DNA of 64,000 nt from Fomes fomentarius. Lineage: Eukaryota > Basidiomycota > Agaricomycetes > Polyporales > Polyporaceae. Under the pieces are notes generated by a model that saw only the letters and a list, made by a program, of their open reading frames with translations, ran no database searches and was not told the DNA's origin. Below are positions 36,137 to 47,690 of the stretch, piece by piece. Each line of letters starts with the position of its first letter. Position 1 is the first letter of the stretch. Made by a program: the position numbers and the translations under genes. Where the stretch lies: NCBI GenBank assembly GCA_022606135.1, contig JABYQN010000004.1, positions 1,240,001 through 1,304,000 of the forward strand, written 5' to 3'.

Positions 36137-36628
36137 GACATGCTATGTTACGCTTGGGTTGCGACCGCACGCTATCCCTACCTTTCGGTTGTAGCCGAAT
36201 ATCGCTCTGGAAGCGTGTGGTCATACTGGTCACGGCCAAGCTGTTTCTTCCTGTCCGACAGCCACTCACATCCCCTAGCGACAAACTGTGAAGTTTGCCA
36301 GCGAGACGGTGCCCGTAGCAACGATATCGAGATGCAAGTAGGACTCGTGCAGTAGATGATTGGACAGATGCTCCAAATCGACGAAGGGCACGAGACGCGG
36401 CCTCTTGTGGAATGGTCATGGTGGCCAAGCGAGGTGAACTTCACCGTCCACATGTGGCGGAAGCAGTATTGAATATTGATGGCCGCCGGCGGCACACTCG
36501 CAACCCAAAATAGAAATTCCCGCCGCGGCTCCAAGTCTGAGAATCGGTCGTAACGACTCGTAAGTACCTTGACACACGTACATAACAGGAGGTGATAAAT
36601 TATTACGACGACTCGATTCACACAATCG
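36137..36628. other. Intergenic, no gene recognised
   Basis: 490 bases between two minus-strand genes, including the promoter of the PCD-like gene. No coding exon is supported. Confidence 0.4.
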
Positions 36629-37743
36629 TTAGTCTGCGAGTATATTCGGCTGAGCAGCCCAGAACTCGTCTCCTATGATATCGCAGTGATACAATTCAAC
36701 TCTTGTTCGAATGCGAGTCCTTTTATGTACCTTCAGGGTCTGGGTGCTCAGAGACTCCGCGTGTTCAGCGGCATACTCGGGAACCAGACTGCCCTCCTTA
36801 TCCGCGGTTGCCCCTGTTTCGGAGACCTGGCCGGAAGAGATTCAATATAAACAGGCGATCTGCCCTATGTTATCCAACATACCTCCTCGCGAACTAGAAC
36901 ACTTCCTTTCCGGAATCTCGCAGGCAATTCATTGTAATTCACTCCGAAGCGGGAGAATAAGATCTCATGCTTCTGTGAGGACACCGTGCCCTAGATGAAC
37001 TCAGACGTGTCAGCTCTTGCTAGGTTGCATCCGCAAGTCACACGAACCCGGAGTGTAGCATGTGCTTCTGTCGTGCTCTGTCCGCCTTTCAGAACCAAGG
37101 CCCAGAACACGGTGTTGTACAGGTTGTTGATGTGCGCTGTGCCAATTCAGTGAGCACGATGCTTCTCTCGGACCGAGAGCGATACAGACTATCGGCTTGT
37201 CGCCAAGAGAAATAGTCGCGCACGACATTTGCGGATGGGTAGAGTACAATACGGCCATCAAAGGACGGACAGTACTTGAGTGGCGTGTCCGGGACGTATA
37301 TTGACCAGTTGAAGACATATGAAGAGGTGAACAACGAAGCCACAGTAGACAATATCTTGGCCTCCCGCCGATTGTACAGCGAAGTCGATCTGCGAAACAG
37401 GAAACTCAAGATGGGGCGATTAGTCGAGACACATGTGAATAGACAACCTGTATTTACCTGTATTCATCGGATTCGCCGAAAGCAAGGACTATGTCCTTGA
37501 ACTCGTTCATGACGTCGCGTGCGGCGTGATCCATGAGCTGCAATGCGCGTTCGTCATTAGGCTTCACGAAGTTGTGTTCTTCCGACAGTCTGTCTGGGCG
37601 GCTCGAGCTTGTTCGATATCAGTTAGCTACCACACTGACCGATGGAATGCATGGCCATCGATGCGGAGGACCATGAAAGTGCTTGGAAGAAGAGGGTCGG
37701 GCAGCTCGAAATTCCTGACATAGGCGAACTTGCTTCCAGCCAT
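36629..37743 (-). CDS. thg1: tRNA-His guanylyltransferase
   Basis: Adds the extra G(-1) to tRNA-His by 3'-5' addition, required for recognition by histidyl-tRNA synthetase; nuclear/cytosolic. Start ATG 37741-37743 ([20 protein letters not shown]). The catalytic metal-binding motif [12 protein letters not shown] follows directly, then [40 protein letters not shown] (second metal-binding acid pair GxSDEYSF), [40 protein letters not shown], and the HINNLYN motif leading into [14 protein letters not shown]. Later exons give [20 protein letters not shown] and a last exon ending [17 protein letters not shown], with TAA at 36629-36631. All catalytic acidic residues are present. Length fits the family (about 280-290 residues). 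Confidence 0.95.
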
Positions 37744-38080
37744 TGTGCACGCTGTGGAGGTGCTGCGGATCCGATGCACACAGCGCGACGCACAGGAGGA
37801 GGACTGGCGAGGGCCGCTGGGTTTGCGCTAGAAGGCCTCGAGGACGAGCGAATCAACGCCTGGTAGCGGCGAGGCGGAAGGGAGCGTTTGCCTGATATAG
37901 CCTGCTGTGACCTCGGTCGTTAGCTGCAGCCCTAAGCCCCGTCACGGCGCATCACATCTCTGCGCTTCCGCTCTTGCGCTCGGACCACCACCATCTCTTC
38001 ATTGCACATCGGCCAATACCACGCCAACGCCGCACCGCGACCTCCAACACTCGACATCGACCTCAAGCACACCAACGACC
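37744..38080. promoter_or_regulatory. Divergent promoter between thg1 and a hypothetical gene
   Basis: 337 bases between divergent starts; it must serve both genes. The plus-side half is C-rich (CCACC and ACC runs), typical of fungal 5' leaders. No TATA box is evident. Confidence 0.4.
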
Positions 38081-38830
38081 ATGAGCAACAACTCTGACTC
38101 CTACCCTGAGTTCTTCCGCCGCCGCACGCTCGGTCGGGCGCCGTCGCCACCGACGTGGGCGTGCTACGAGCAGATCCCATACGAGGATGACTACAGCGAC
38201 AGTGCGTCAGACAACAATTCCTGTTCGGAGGACGAAGAAGACTATGATCATGTCGGCTCCGAGGGCGAACGGCCCGCATCCGCGAACGACCATCGATCGT
38301 CGCAGATCGACGGAGACTTGGAGATCGACGAGGGAGACGAGGCCATGTCTGCAGACAAAGTGGCTGAGTTGAAGAAGGACATCAAGGGCAAGCAGCGAGC
38401 CGTTGAGCACTATCAGAGTCCCAGGCGAGAGCACAGGAAGAAGCAGCGCCAGCCCGTCTTCACTCTGAGGCCCATTCTAACTATACAGAAGAGCCAGGGC
38501 TTTGTATGGAATCAGGTGAGCTGCTGAATACACCTTGGGTCTCGTGTGTATACTTATCATCGTATCATATCGTTCCGAAGGACTTGTTCGTCCCACCTTA
38601 TATCAAAGACCGATGTTCGTTACCTTTCCTTCCATCTGATCCTGTCATACTCACCTGAATTCTACCGTATGTGCTGCGTCGATGCAGATGTCGCCTCAAC
38701 GTCCCCCTCTAATGGCCATGGCTTCGTGTCGTCTTCCGTGTCTTCGACGAACTCGTCCATGATGGACTATGAGGTCGAGGTGGTAGAGATTCGGGTCCGG
38801 GAGGGGGAGTTGAACGACATCATCCCTTGA
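38081..38830 (+). CDS. Conserved-looking hypothetical acidic protein
   Basis: About 205 residues in three exons. Exon 1 starts at ATG 38081 (MSNNSDSYPEFFRRRTLGRA) and holds an acidic Ser/Asp/Glu stretch followed by a basic patch (SPRREHRKKQRQPVF). Exon 2 is tiny (DLFVPPYIKDR, about 38581-38614) and exon 3 gives YVASTSPSNGHGFVSSSVSS and MMDYEVEVVEIRVREGELN, ending at TGA 38828-38830. Removing two introns keeps one frame throughout, and the C-terminal 60 residues (LRPILTIQKSQGFVWNQDLF onward) look like a conserved motif rather than random sequence. I do not recognise the family; charge pattern suggests a nuclear protein. No function inferred. Confidence 0.65.
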
Positions 38831-39112
38831 GCGGCGCACAACTGCGAGCAGTCCAGCTATGTAGCTTTTCGTTCTTCAATGTATCCTATAAGTGCTAGAC
38901 ACCAAGCTCTCTATCACTATTCCCCACCACCCTTTCGTATACCTTTTTCCCATGCGTCTCATGTGTACACGTACTTACAATCACCCTCGAATTTCTTCGC
39001 GTTTGCACGATGTACATTGTTCGATCTTCGTGCCTCCGTAGACTTAGTCATGCATTACTTTACCAACGTTCGCAACACGAGAAATTCTGTATCTACATTG
39101 AGCGTGAACAGA

Positions 39113-41871
39113 CTAGATGGCAGCCATCAGTGCATCCTCGACTTCCTTCATGCGTGCCGCCTCCTTCGCCTCCTTCTCGCGTTCTTTTTCCCGTTCCTTC
39201 ACGGCCTCCTGCTCGCGAGTCACGACATAGGACGGCGTAACGTAACGCTTATAGTCGAGATGCTTCTTGACATAAAAGCACATGTATGCCTGCGAGTTTA
39301 GGCAAGCACTGAGGGTCGAGTGTGTTACCCTGTGAGAGGCAACCAAAGTGTTAGTCAGCTCGACGACGCACGCACGCAAAAGTTACGTCAATGCGACCAC
39401 TTACTTGTCGTCATCGTAGCGATACCACTATGAATAAGTGCGCAACGAGAGACGGAGACGGAGAAAAACACGCAGATAGTGATCGTCAGCTTGTGTGAAC
39501 GCGTGCTCGGGCTCCGGGCAGCGTGTGCACCACAAACAGAGGCAGGAAAAGGGCGCACCTCGTCGTGGGACCGCGCGTAGCAAGTATAGTGCCCATTGTC
39601 AATCTGGCCCTCATGGCAAACGACGGCGAACAGGTCGTATTCGTAGAGCGCTTCGGGCCCGAGCTTTTTGTCCCTGCAATTGTCCAGGATTAGTACGTCA
39701 GTCGGCGTGTTACGGTCTCATGGCAAAACCGAGGAATGCAGACGCTACACCGCGATACACGAGGAGTCGGGTGTGTTTGGGGGTACTATGGGTACAGTAA
39801 GGGATGGGGAATAGCTGTAGCGCTTACGGAACTAAGCTGGAGGACGCGGTCCCGCTTTCCTTGAGTTGTTCTTGCCTGTGCATGATCAGGGTTGTATAGG
39901 GTGCCATGTTTAGCGACGCTGGGAAGCGGACGGGAGCCTCGATCTTGCGTGCTGCGGATTTGTCTGCGGATTTGTGCTCGAAGCGCTGTGAGCCGAGAAA
40001 GACGATCGAATTCGAGAAGAGCGTTTAAACCAGAGGAAGCCCGAGCAAAGTCGGAAGAGAGCAGAGTCGCAGAAAGGATAGAGAACAGCACCAGGACGGA
40101 TTGGGGAGGAAGGCGGGTTCCGCGGGCCCACAGTGCGAATAGCCGAAGAGAAAGCTGATGTGAGCGTCAGTGCCAAGATTGGGGGTGATCCTCTCACCTT
40201 GAACTGAAAGCTGAGAACGGGGGGCAGCTTTCGGATGCTCAGCCGTTTGCTGGCCTGTGTCTTGTCGCACGTATAGTTAGCGAGGGATTGTGGGTCGGAC
40301 GGAGCGGGTGACATGGGACATCGGGTATGGACGCGGATGGACATACATGAGTGCCTTTGCCGCACCTCTCGCAGCTGTACTCGTTTGGCCCGAGCTTCTC
40401 TGGGTGTGTGAATCTGTTCTCGACCGTGGTAGATGGTCAGAATATGGATATAAATCGACTGCTCGAGAATTCAAGGGTCAACGTACCTGCGGAGGCAAGA
40501 TGCGAGAGTTAGATCTTGTTCGCTCCCCGTTTCCCCTTCGAGTTCCAGGCTTATGTCGAGCATGGGATCGGACTTGTCTGCTACCGTGCCACAGCGTTCG
40601 CATTTGACATCGCTCTGCAACAGTCCTGCAAAGGTGGAGTGGATAATGCAAATGCATTGCAGCGATGTCGACCCTCTTGATGTGGCGTGGATCTGGTTGA
40701 GAGCGGTGATGAAGTACTCATGTGCGTCCTGTTGCGCATATCCGGATAGCTCAGAGGAGATTCTCCACGTCTTGGCGAGCAGATCAATGGGCCCATATGG
40801 CGCCGCATTCTCGGAATAAACCTGATAGACCTCGCGTCAAGCTCAAGCTCCGCGGGTAGATTGGGAAGAGCGAGGCGAAGTTTACCTCCGAATATAGCTT
40901 GTCCATTTCACAGGAGGTACAATCCTTTGTTTTGCAGAGCTTGCTCGGGTGCCTGTCGCTAAGATAGTAATTGCGCAGCAGAGGATTCGCAATGAACGAC
41001 TGAAGAATAACGTTCATGAAGCACGTTTGTCCCAGGTTGATGAGTCCTCTACGTCCTATTCATGGGAAGCGATGAGCCCACAACATGGCTCAATATCATG
41101 CGGAAACTCACCTTGACAAGGTGAAGAAAACGCGCGGTCGAGAGCGGTCAATTCTTGGCCATTCGCGACCCATCGCGAGAATCGTTCTCTCCCCCGATTG
41201 GCCACTAGCCAATGACGTTGACGATCAAGATTAGTATCAGGGGGCCGGGAGAAACAAACCTTGGAAGTGAGTCACTGTCTCCTCTACAGCGATGGATATG
41301 GAGGAATGAATGTCGCTGAAGGCACTATCGTATACGAAGTCGTCGCATACAATGCAAAACACATTGCCGGTTTTGATGTCGGTACCTTGCAGGAACTGGA
41401 TGTCAGTATCTATTGCAAGCCGCGCGATGGGAAATACCGCAAACTGGTACCACAATAGGAACGGTGCTCGGGTACAAGCATGACCCGACCGAACGGTAGT
41501 AGTAAGAACACCTACAGAAATCGTGACCTTTATTCTGTAGGTGCAACTTGATGTGTTTCTCCCGCCAGCACCCCGCAAATTGACAATGTAGGCAAGCAAA
41601 TGGCCGCGAAAGCGATTCGCCGCAGACACCGCAGTCTGGAGGAGCTATCTTCAATCATCCAAATTGTGTTAGGTGGCGAAATTGTGCCACTTCATGAACT
41701 GTAACCGACCTTGCGCCGCTTCGCAGGGTACACAACCTCATGCGAACGATGTACTTTCCATTTAATAATGTTTGTATATCTGTTCAGCAGTCCCGCACCC
41801 TCGGAATTATCTGCCAAGAATGCGGTGAGGTGTGGGCATTTGCCGTTGTCTAGATCCGTGTCTGACGACAT
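39113..41871 (-). CDS. ubp8: SAGA deubiquitinase Ubp8 (USP22-like)
   Basis: Ubiquitin-specific cysteine protease of the SAGA coactivator; removes ubiquitin from histone H2B in the nucleus. Start ATG 41869-41871 (MSSDTDLDNGKCPHLTAFLA). The N-terminal ZnF-UBP domain shows CGVCGESLSRPFACLHCQFA, GCWREKHIKLHLQNKGHDF and TGNVFCIVCDDFVYDSAFSD. The catalytic core begins GLINLGQTCFMNVILQSFIA (Cys box), then YAQQDAHEYFITALNQIHAT, LLQSDVKCERCGTVADKSDP, LSIRKLPPVLSFQFKRFEHK, and the His box QIDNGHYTCYARSHDEWYRY with DDDKV. The C-terminus is NSQAYMCFYVKKHLDYKRYV followed by a short charged coiled tail (EREKEREKEAKEAARM). Stop at 39113-39115. One intron of about 200 bases is longer than usual here. Catalytic Cys, His and Asp are intact. 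Confidence 0.94.
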
Positions 41872-42302
41872 TTTGCCGACGGTGTGAGATGCTGGGCGCG
41901 AGATTGAAAAGGGGTTGTTGAGAAATGGTCTGAATAGCGCTTCCTGCGTAGAGGACGCTATGGGGAGATGAGGGGAGGAACGAAGATCCGAACCACTCGA
42001 ACCGTCGCGGAGACAGAAGCTGCGTCCCAATCGGGCAAGCAGCTGTGGCGAGCGGCGGCTTCCTCGGTAAGACGGGCGCTCAGTAAGCTTCTCCTCCACT
42101 CATCGTCACGTCTCTCCGGGTTTGTTACATTTCTCGTCTTCGCTTCTTCTCTCCTCCTCTCTCGCTTCAATCTTTACCTTACGACTCGGTTACGACTTTC
42201 TCGCTCGCAATGCTCTTCCATTCCGCCCGCAGCTCGAACGTAGACGGTCTTGCGTGTCACGGTCCACTGCCAATACACTCTATCCTCCTCTCCATCTTGA
42301 AA
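41872..42302. promoter_or_regulatory. Divergent promoter between ubp8 and a HIT-family gene
   Basis: 431 bases between divergent starts. A CTTCT/TCTCTC-rich stretch (about 42130-42180) precedes the HIT gene. An in-frame ATG at 42210 exists upstream of the chosen HIT start and cannot be fully excluded. Confidence 0.4.
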
Positions 42303-43071
42303 ATGTTCGAGAGCCCGAGACGCAACAGGGTTGTCGAGAAATCATTCGATGACGTTGAGGAACAGTTAGTTCTTGATCCCCGCGCGTCGTCTCATCCGTG
42401 CTGTATATTTTGTGGGGCATCGAAGGAGAAAGGGTTTAATGTTGTTTGGGAGGTACGTCTAGACGGGCCCTGTGCATATTGAAGTAGCTCTGATAGGTCC
42501 TCATAGAATGAATGTTACACAGTATTCACAGACATTAATCCCTCAGCTGAGCATCACCTACAAATCATACCTAAGAGACACATAGGTAAACACCCGCCTT
42601 CATAGTTCGTACCATCCTTGCTGACATCGCGTATCAAGAAAGCGTCAAAACCCTACATCCTGCTGACGCAGCAATGGGTAGGTTTCTACCGTTCAATCCC
42701 ATTTTCTGGTCGACCTGACTCTCACCGGGCCCAGTGAAAGAGATGATAGAAATTGGGCACAAGATCCTTGATGGATTGGATGTGCCCTCCCAACTTCGGC
42801 GGTCTGTGTTTTTCCGTTCCATTAGCCGCCGTCACGTGTTGACATGGTCGTGCATTGTAGCCTCGGCTTCCACATCCCTCCGTATATCTCGGTTCCCCAC
42901 CTACACATGCATGTGCAAGCTCTACCGTACCGATCTTTCCTGCGGCGGCTCAAATATCCCGTCGTCAACGGCCGAAAGGGTCGTGAAAAAGGATTTAGTT
43001 GGTTCGTCGACGCTGAGCAGACCGTACGCCTATTGGAGAAAGGCGTTCAGGTTAGTATATTGCCCTGTTAG
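42303..43071 (+). CDS. HIT-family (histidine triad) nucleotide hydrolase
   Basis: Histidine-triad protein, HINT3/aprataxin-like branch, hydrolysing nucleotidyl-phosphoramidates or similar AMP conjugates. Start ATG 42303 (MFESPRRNRVVEKSFDDVEE). The next part CCIFCGASKEKGFNVVWE carries a Cys pair typical of this fungal group. Exon 2 gives VFTDINPSAEHHLQIIPKRH, exon 3 ESVKTLHPADAAM, exon 4 VKEMIEIGHKILDGLDVPSQ, and exon 5 GFHIPPYISVPHLHMHVQAL, where HLHMHVQ is the H-x-H-x-H-x active site. The C-terminus KGFSWFVDAEQTVRLLEKGV leads to a stop at 43069-43071. An in-frame ATG upstream (42210) would add 31 residues of no family resemblance. All active-site His are intact. Confidence 0.9.
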
Positions 43072-44701
43072 GGTCTCTAGGCACCCCAAGCCACGACGCT
43101 GTGACGTCGTGAACGTATCGTATCGTAATAAATGTTCATACAGTGCTTCTTTTCGCTCGTTTGACACAACCTCACCCACACCTTTCGGTACGAGAGATGG
43201 CCGTGGCACCCTTCTCATGCAATCATGACGCGAAGCATGTGGTGCGCTCCGAATTACCACTTTGTGGATCCATTTGTGAGTTGGGATAGCACTTACTTGC
43301 TCGCTGCACCCTTCCAAACAGATATTCAATCAGCCATTGGTGCTTCTCTTGGATATTGTGAGTCGCTTATAGCTTTGCTCGCCCAGTGAAAACATCTTAT
43401 TTCATAAGTAGCCTTGTCCGCTGCTTATGCTGTAAGCGATTGTTGAAGGCTGCTGTGAAAGCAATGTTCGAGCGCGGATCCGTGGGGGAGTATGTATCTA
43501 TTTCTGTTGGAGGCAGAATATTTATGGACTATGAATACATGGGAATCCGACGGAAGGCACATCCACATAGCCGTTTTCCCCTCGCACAAATAGTGCAAAG
43601 ATGCACAGGCACGCCTCGCAAGATGCAGGATGCACAGATCAAAACCAACAGACCAGTATCCACATTCAGATATACCCTGTCTCTTCCTTTTCTACCTGGT
43701 GTTTGATGCTGTGAGTACATTGCGATTCCATTTGAAGCCTGGAAATGCTGTGGAAACGCGGTGGACTGAGCAGAATCCAACACGGGCGGAACGGATCCAC
43801 GGATTCGGTCATTCGCAACAGCTTACGAGGGATGTGAACGCAAACAGCTACGGCGTCCGCCATCGCTACCCGGATCTTGGTGACGCTATGCCTCCTTAGT
43901 ATTGTGTCACACAAGGGTGATATGTCACTGAAAATCTCTGGGTTCGGAGTCTAGGTATCAACACCGTATATGCCCTGCCCCAGGCCCGTTGCATGGACGT
44001 CGTACGTAGTATGTCGATTCTCTGAGCGTCAGCATGATGTCCGAATTTGTGGTTGGCATGGTGAGTACCACTGACATGGTTCAGGACGTCCAAGCTCCTT
44101 CTGCTACAAGCCCTCGCAGCCCGGTGCTCTGGACCGATATGTGAGTGCTTGCAGGCTTTCTCACACCAATAAGCTCGTCTTGTTGATCATAGGCAACCGC
44201 GTTCCTTAGTAATTGTATCCTCGGCATTGTGTGGCCTAGAGTATGACTACATCCTCCACGACCTTCATCGGCTCCTCGAGAATACCCTCGGGAGTCAGAT
44301 GCCCAATCCCGCAGCTTGCGCCGGCCGAGGAACATGTTCAGCTTTCGCATAGACTGAATCACACGAATGCTAATCAGCATCCGGTATGAAACATGACCAA
44401 CCCTCGAAATCCTCAGCCTATCACAACGAGTGGATTACGGTTTGTGCTCAACCAAACTCGAAGTATCGTCTCACTGCGACGTGGCCCGAGTCCAACTATA
44501 ACGCACGGCGCGCGCCTGGCCCGCTACAGACAATGGGCGTGCAACTGGTCATGCAATTCGAATATTGGAACCGGTCGTTCATCTGGCAGATGCGCCGGTG
44601 CCGTACCGTTCGAGCGTACAGGGATCCGGCTGAGGAGAGAGTATAAAGGAACGTTCGTTGCGGGGCGTCCTTCGCCAGCTCTTGCTTGTCACCGCAACGC
44701 A
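43072..44701. other. Intergenic, no gene recognised
   Basis: About 1.6 kb between two plus-strand genes. Open frames of up to about 106 codons have no motif. The last 300 bases stay open in the oxalate decarboxylase frame, but the signal peptide at ATG 44702 argues this is 5' leader. Confidence 0.4.
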
Positions 44702-47153
44702 ATGACGCGCATTCTCCTTCCCCTCGTCCCCCTCGTCGCCGCTTTTCTCTTCTCCGGTGTGGCAATTGCCGCACCGGCATCGGCTGCGTCGAGTGCTGCA
44801 GCCGCTGTTCCCCTGAGTGCAGCATCGGGCGTTGTAGGCTCCGCTATGTCGGGTGCCATAGTGCCAGTTGCATCCGGCGCGGTATCCTCCTTGGCATCGA
44901 GTCCTTTGGCCTCTCCTCGGACAAGTGCCGTCGCCTCTAGTGCCATTGGACCACCACCGCCGGCTGCGACCGCACCACTGGCCAGCGACGACCCGAACCC
45001 TATCCTCTTCCTGCCTGACACCGGCATCATCCCTACCGCCCAACGTGGACAGCTCGGAGCGAACGTCATCGGCCCACAGAACGTCCCTATCGACCGCCAG
45101 AATGCAGATCTACTTGCACCTCCGACTACTGACCACGGCTCCGTGTAGGTACCTCCGCTCTCTCTAATATTACCGCAGCTGAATTGAGACGTGTCCGCAG
45201 GATGAATGCCAAGTGGCCGTTCGCTCTGAGCCACAACCGTCTGCAGACGGGAGGTTGGGCTCGTACTCAGAACCGTATGTGTGACCCTATCTTGCCTTGT
45301 AACTCGTACTGACCGTATACCAGGGGACCAGATGCCCATTGCGCAGTGTGAGTCATAGTAAACATATACGACAGCGTTTACACACGAAACTGAAGTTGAA
45401 AACTTCTCTTAGCAATTGCCGGTGTGAACATGCGGCTCCTACCTGGTGCCATCCGGTTAGTACTTCTTGCAGGCTTTTGCTCTCACCGAACTTCCGGTGA
45501 CTCATGCAACCATCAGCGAGCTCCACTGGCACACTACTTCTGAGGTGTGTCTTACAATTGCATCTACAGTACTAGATTCTGACGTTGGGGTTCGCAGTGG
45601 GCGTATATTCTCAAAGTAGAAAATCTACTCGATTGGTTTGAGATACAGTGTTGACCATGGCCTGCCATACAGGGGACCGTTCAAGTCACCGCAATCAACA
45701 CGGACGGTCAGAACTTCCTCGGCACTGTGGTACGTCTCACCATCACCGGTGACGAGAACGAGGTTTCCTTATGGCGCCTATATTCAGAATCCGGGCGACC
45801 TATGGTACTTCCCTGCGGGCATGCCGCACAGCTTGCAAGCTACCAACGACACGGAAGACGGGGCTGAATTTATTATTGTAAGTGGTGCAGAATTTCATCA
45901 CACAAGGGAATGAATGGAACTGACACTGCTTCCGTGTAGGCGTTTGATGACGGCGCGTTCGACGAAGATTCGACGTTCTTGGTATGTCCCTCTTTGGCAA
46001 CATGCACCTATAATATGCTCTCTAATCCAGGGTCCTGCACAGCTCACTGATTGGTTGGCGCACGTTCCCAAGGAAGTGATTGCCAAAAACTTCCAGACCA
46101 GTGTCTCGGCCTTCGATCGTGTCCCAAACCAACAACTATACATATTCCCCGGGGGTAGGCAACTAATTATACCTCTTCATTTCGACTCCGCGAACTGAGC
46201 ATTGCAATGTCTAGTTCCACCTGCGGACAACGCACGCGCTCCGCCAAGCCCACAGGGCACGATTCCAGACCCGTTCACCTTCGCTCTCTCGAAGATCAAG
46301 CCTACCCAGCTTTCCGGCGGGACAGTCAAGATTGTTGATGACAAGATGTTCAAGGCCGCCACTGGTATTTCTGCGATAGAAGTGACAGTCGAGCCTGGCG
46401 CGATGAGGTGAATTTCGAATCTATATAAAAACCTCCGTCATTCCCCGCTCTAACGCCGCACCCTTAGGGAACTTCATGTAGGTACTTGCTTCTCCGTGTG
46501 TTCCCTTGACTCACGGCTTGCAGTGGCATCCCAATGCAGATGAATGGAGCTTCTTCATGTGCGTATAATATATATCACAATCGGGATCTCGCTAATCGGG
46601 TTTCCCGTGTCACAGTAGCGGCCAAGGTCGCATGACGATTTTCGCAACGAATGGGAACGCCCGGACCTTCGACTACGAGGTAGGCAATCGTAGCGTTAAT
46701 CTCGCCCGGTTCTATGGATCGGACACTCACTATTTCACCGTTGATTGGACAGGCCGGAGATGTTGGCTTCGTTCCCAAGTCGTTCGGTAGGTCGTATCTC
46801 GCATCATCCGCATTCGCTTTTGACGGACTGTCTTGTAGGCCACCACGTCGAGAACACTGGGAATGATACGTTGCACTTCTTGGAAATCTTCAAATCGGGT
46901 GAGCTTCCCGTCTCCCGAAGAATATGCGTGTAGTTGTAACGGATATCCCTTGCCAGGTACCGTTCAAGATGTCAGCTTAAGCCAGGTGCGCTGGGCGCTA
47001 TTCAATAATAGGGTGTAGTTTCTGACTAGCTCTGCATAGTGGCTTGCCTTGACGCCTCCAGAGCTTGTGCAAGCGCACCTAGCCCTCCCGGACGATGTGC
47101 TCAGCAAGCTCAGCAATTTCAGGAAAAAGGCAATCGTCGTTGGACCTCAATAG
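44702..47153 (+). CDS. Oxalate decarboxylase (bicupin), secreted
   Basis: Manganese enzyme converting oxalate to formate and CO2; in wood-decay fungi it controls extracellular oxalate and pH. Start ATG 44702 gives a signal peptide (MTRILLPLVPLVAAFLFSGV AIAAPA region), then an unusual Ser/Ala/Val-rich linker of about 60 residues. Cupin 1: RELHWHTTSEWAYIL and GDLWYFPAGMPHSLQA (metal ligands His, His, Glu, His). The lid loop FDEDSTFLLTDWL has the DEDST form, matching the SENST/E162 lid that sets decarboxylase rather than oxidase activity. Cupin 2: RELHWHPNADEWSFFI and GFVPKSFGHHVENTGN. The C-terminus is LSKLSNFRKKAIVVGPQ and TAG 47151-47153. About eighteen introns, dense even for this genome. 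Both metal sites are complete. Confidence 0.94.
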
Positions 47154-47690
47154 CTTAATGACGTGGGATTCGAGGGTTCGATTGCCAGGCCCTTTCGCTC
47201 GAGCCAGAACTTCGTCATGTACAGTGCAATGCAATTCGTGTCCTATATACGAGCTTTCCCGATGGAATCCCAATTCTCGGAGGAGAATGGAAATGAATAT
47301 CTCGTGGATTTCCTCACTGGCAATTGCATCAAATGGCAAGTTTGGCCACTCATGCGTTCCGCAAGTACTGAGTAGACAGACCCCTTCCACCTCAATAATT
47401 CTCGATATCGATAACTCATTCGATGGTCGCCTTAGCAGTCAACTGTAAGGTACCTTGTCCGGGATATCACCAGATGTTCAGTAGCGATCAGCGCCCATGG
47501 AGGATGAGCATCGTGTTCTTCTTTGGTTCTCATCGAAGCCAGGCAGGCACACAGGCGAGCAGCAGCGGTACATGGACTGGGACGCTGTTGACTGTTCCAT
47601 AACGTTTCAAACCGGGTATCAAGACATGCTACTACGAATACAGCAAGAATGTTCCATGGATACAAGACTGCAAAATAGTGTTACGATGAC
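47154..47690. other. Intergenic between convergent genes
   Basis: About 540 bases holding the 3' ends of the oxalate decarboxylase gene (plus) and the long disordered-protein gene (minus). No gene recognised. Confidence 0.4.

Noticed and set aside
44393..44701. N-terminal extension of oxalate decarboxylase by about 100 codons
   Set aside because: The frame happens to be open, but a signal peptide begins at ATG 44702 and the upstream part has no family resemblance.
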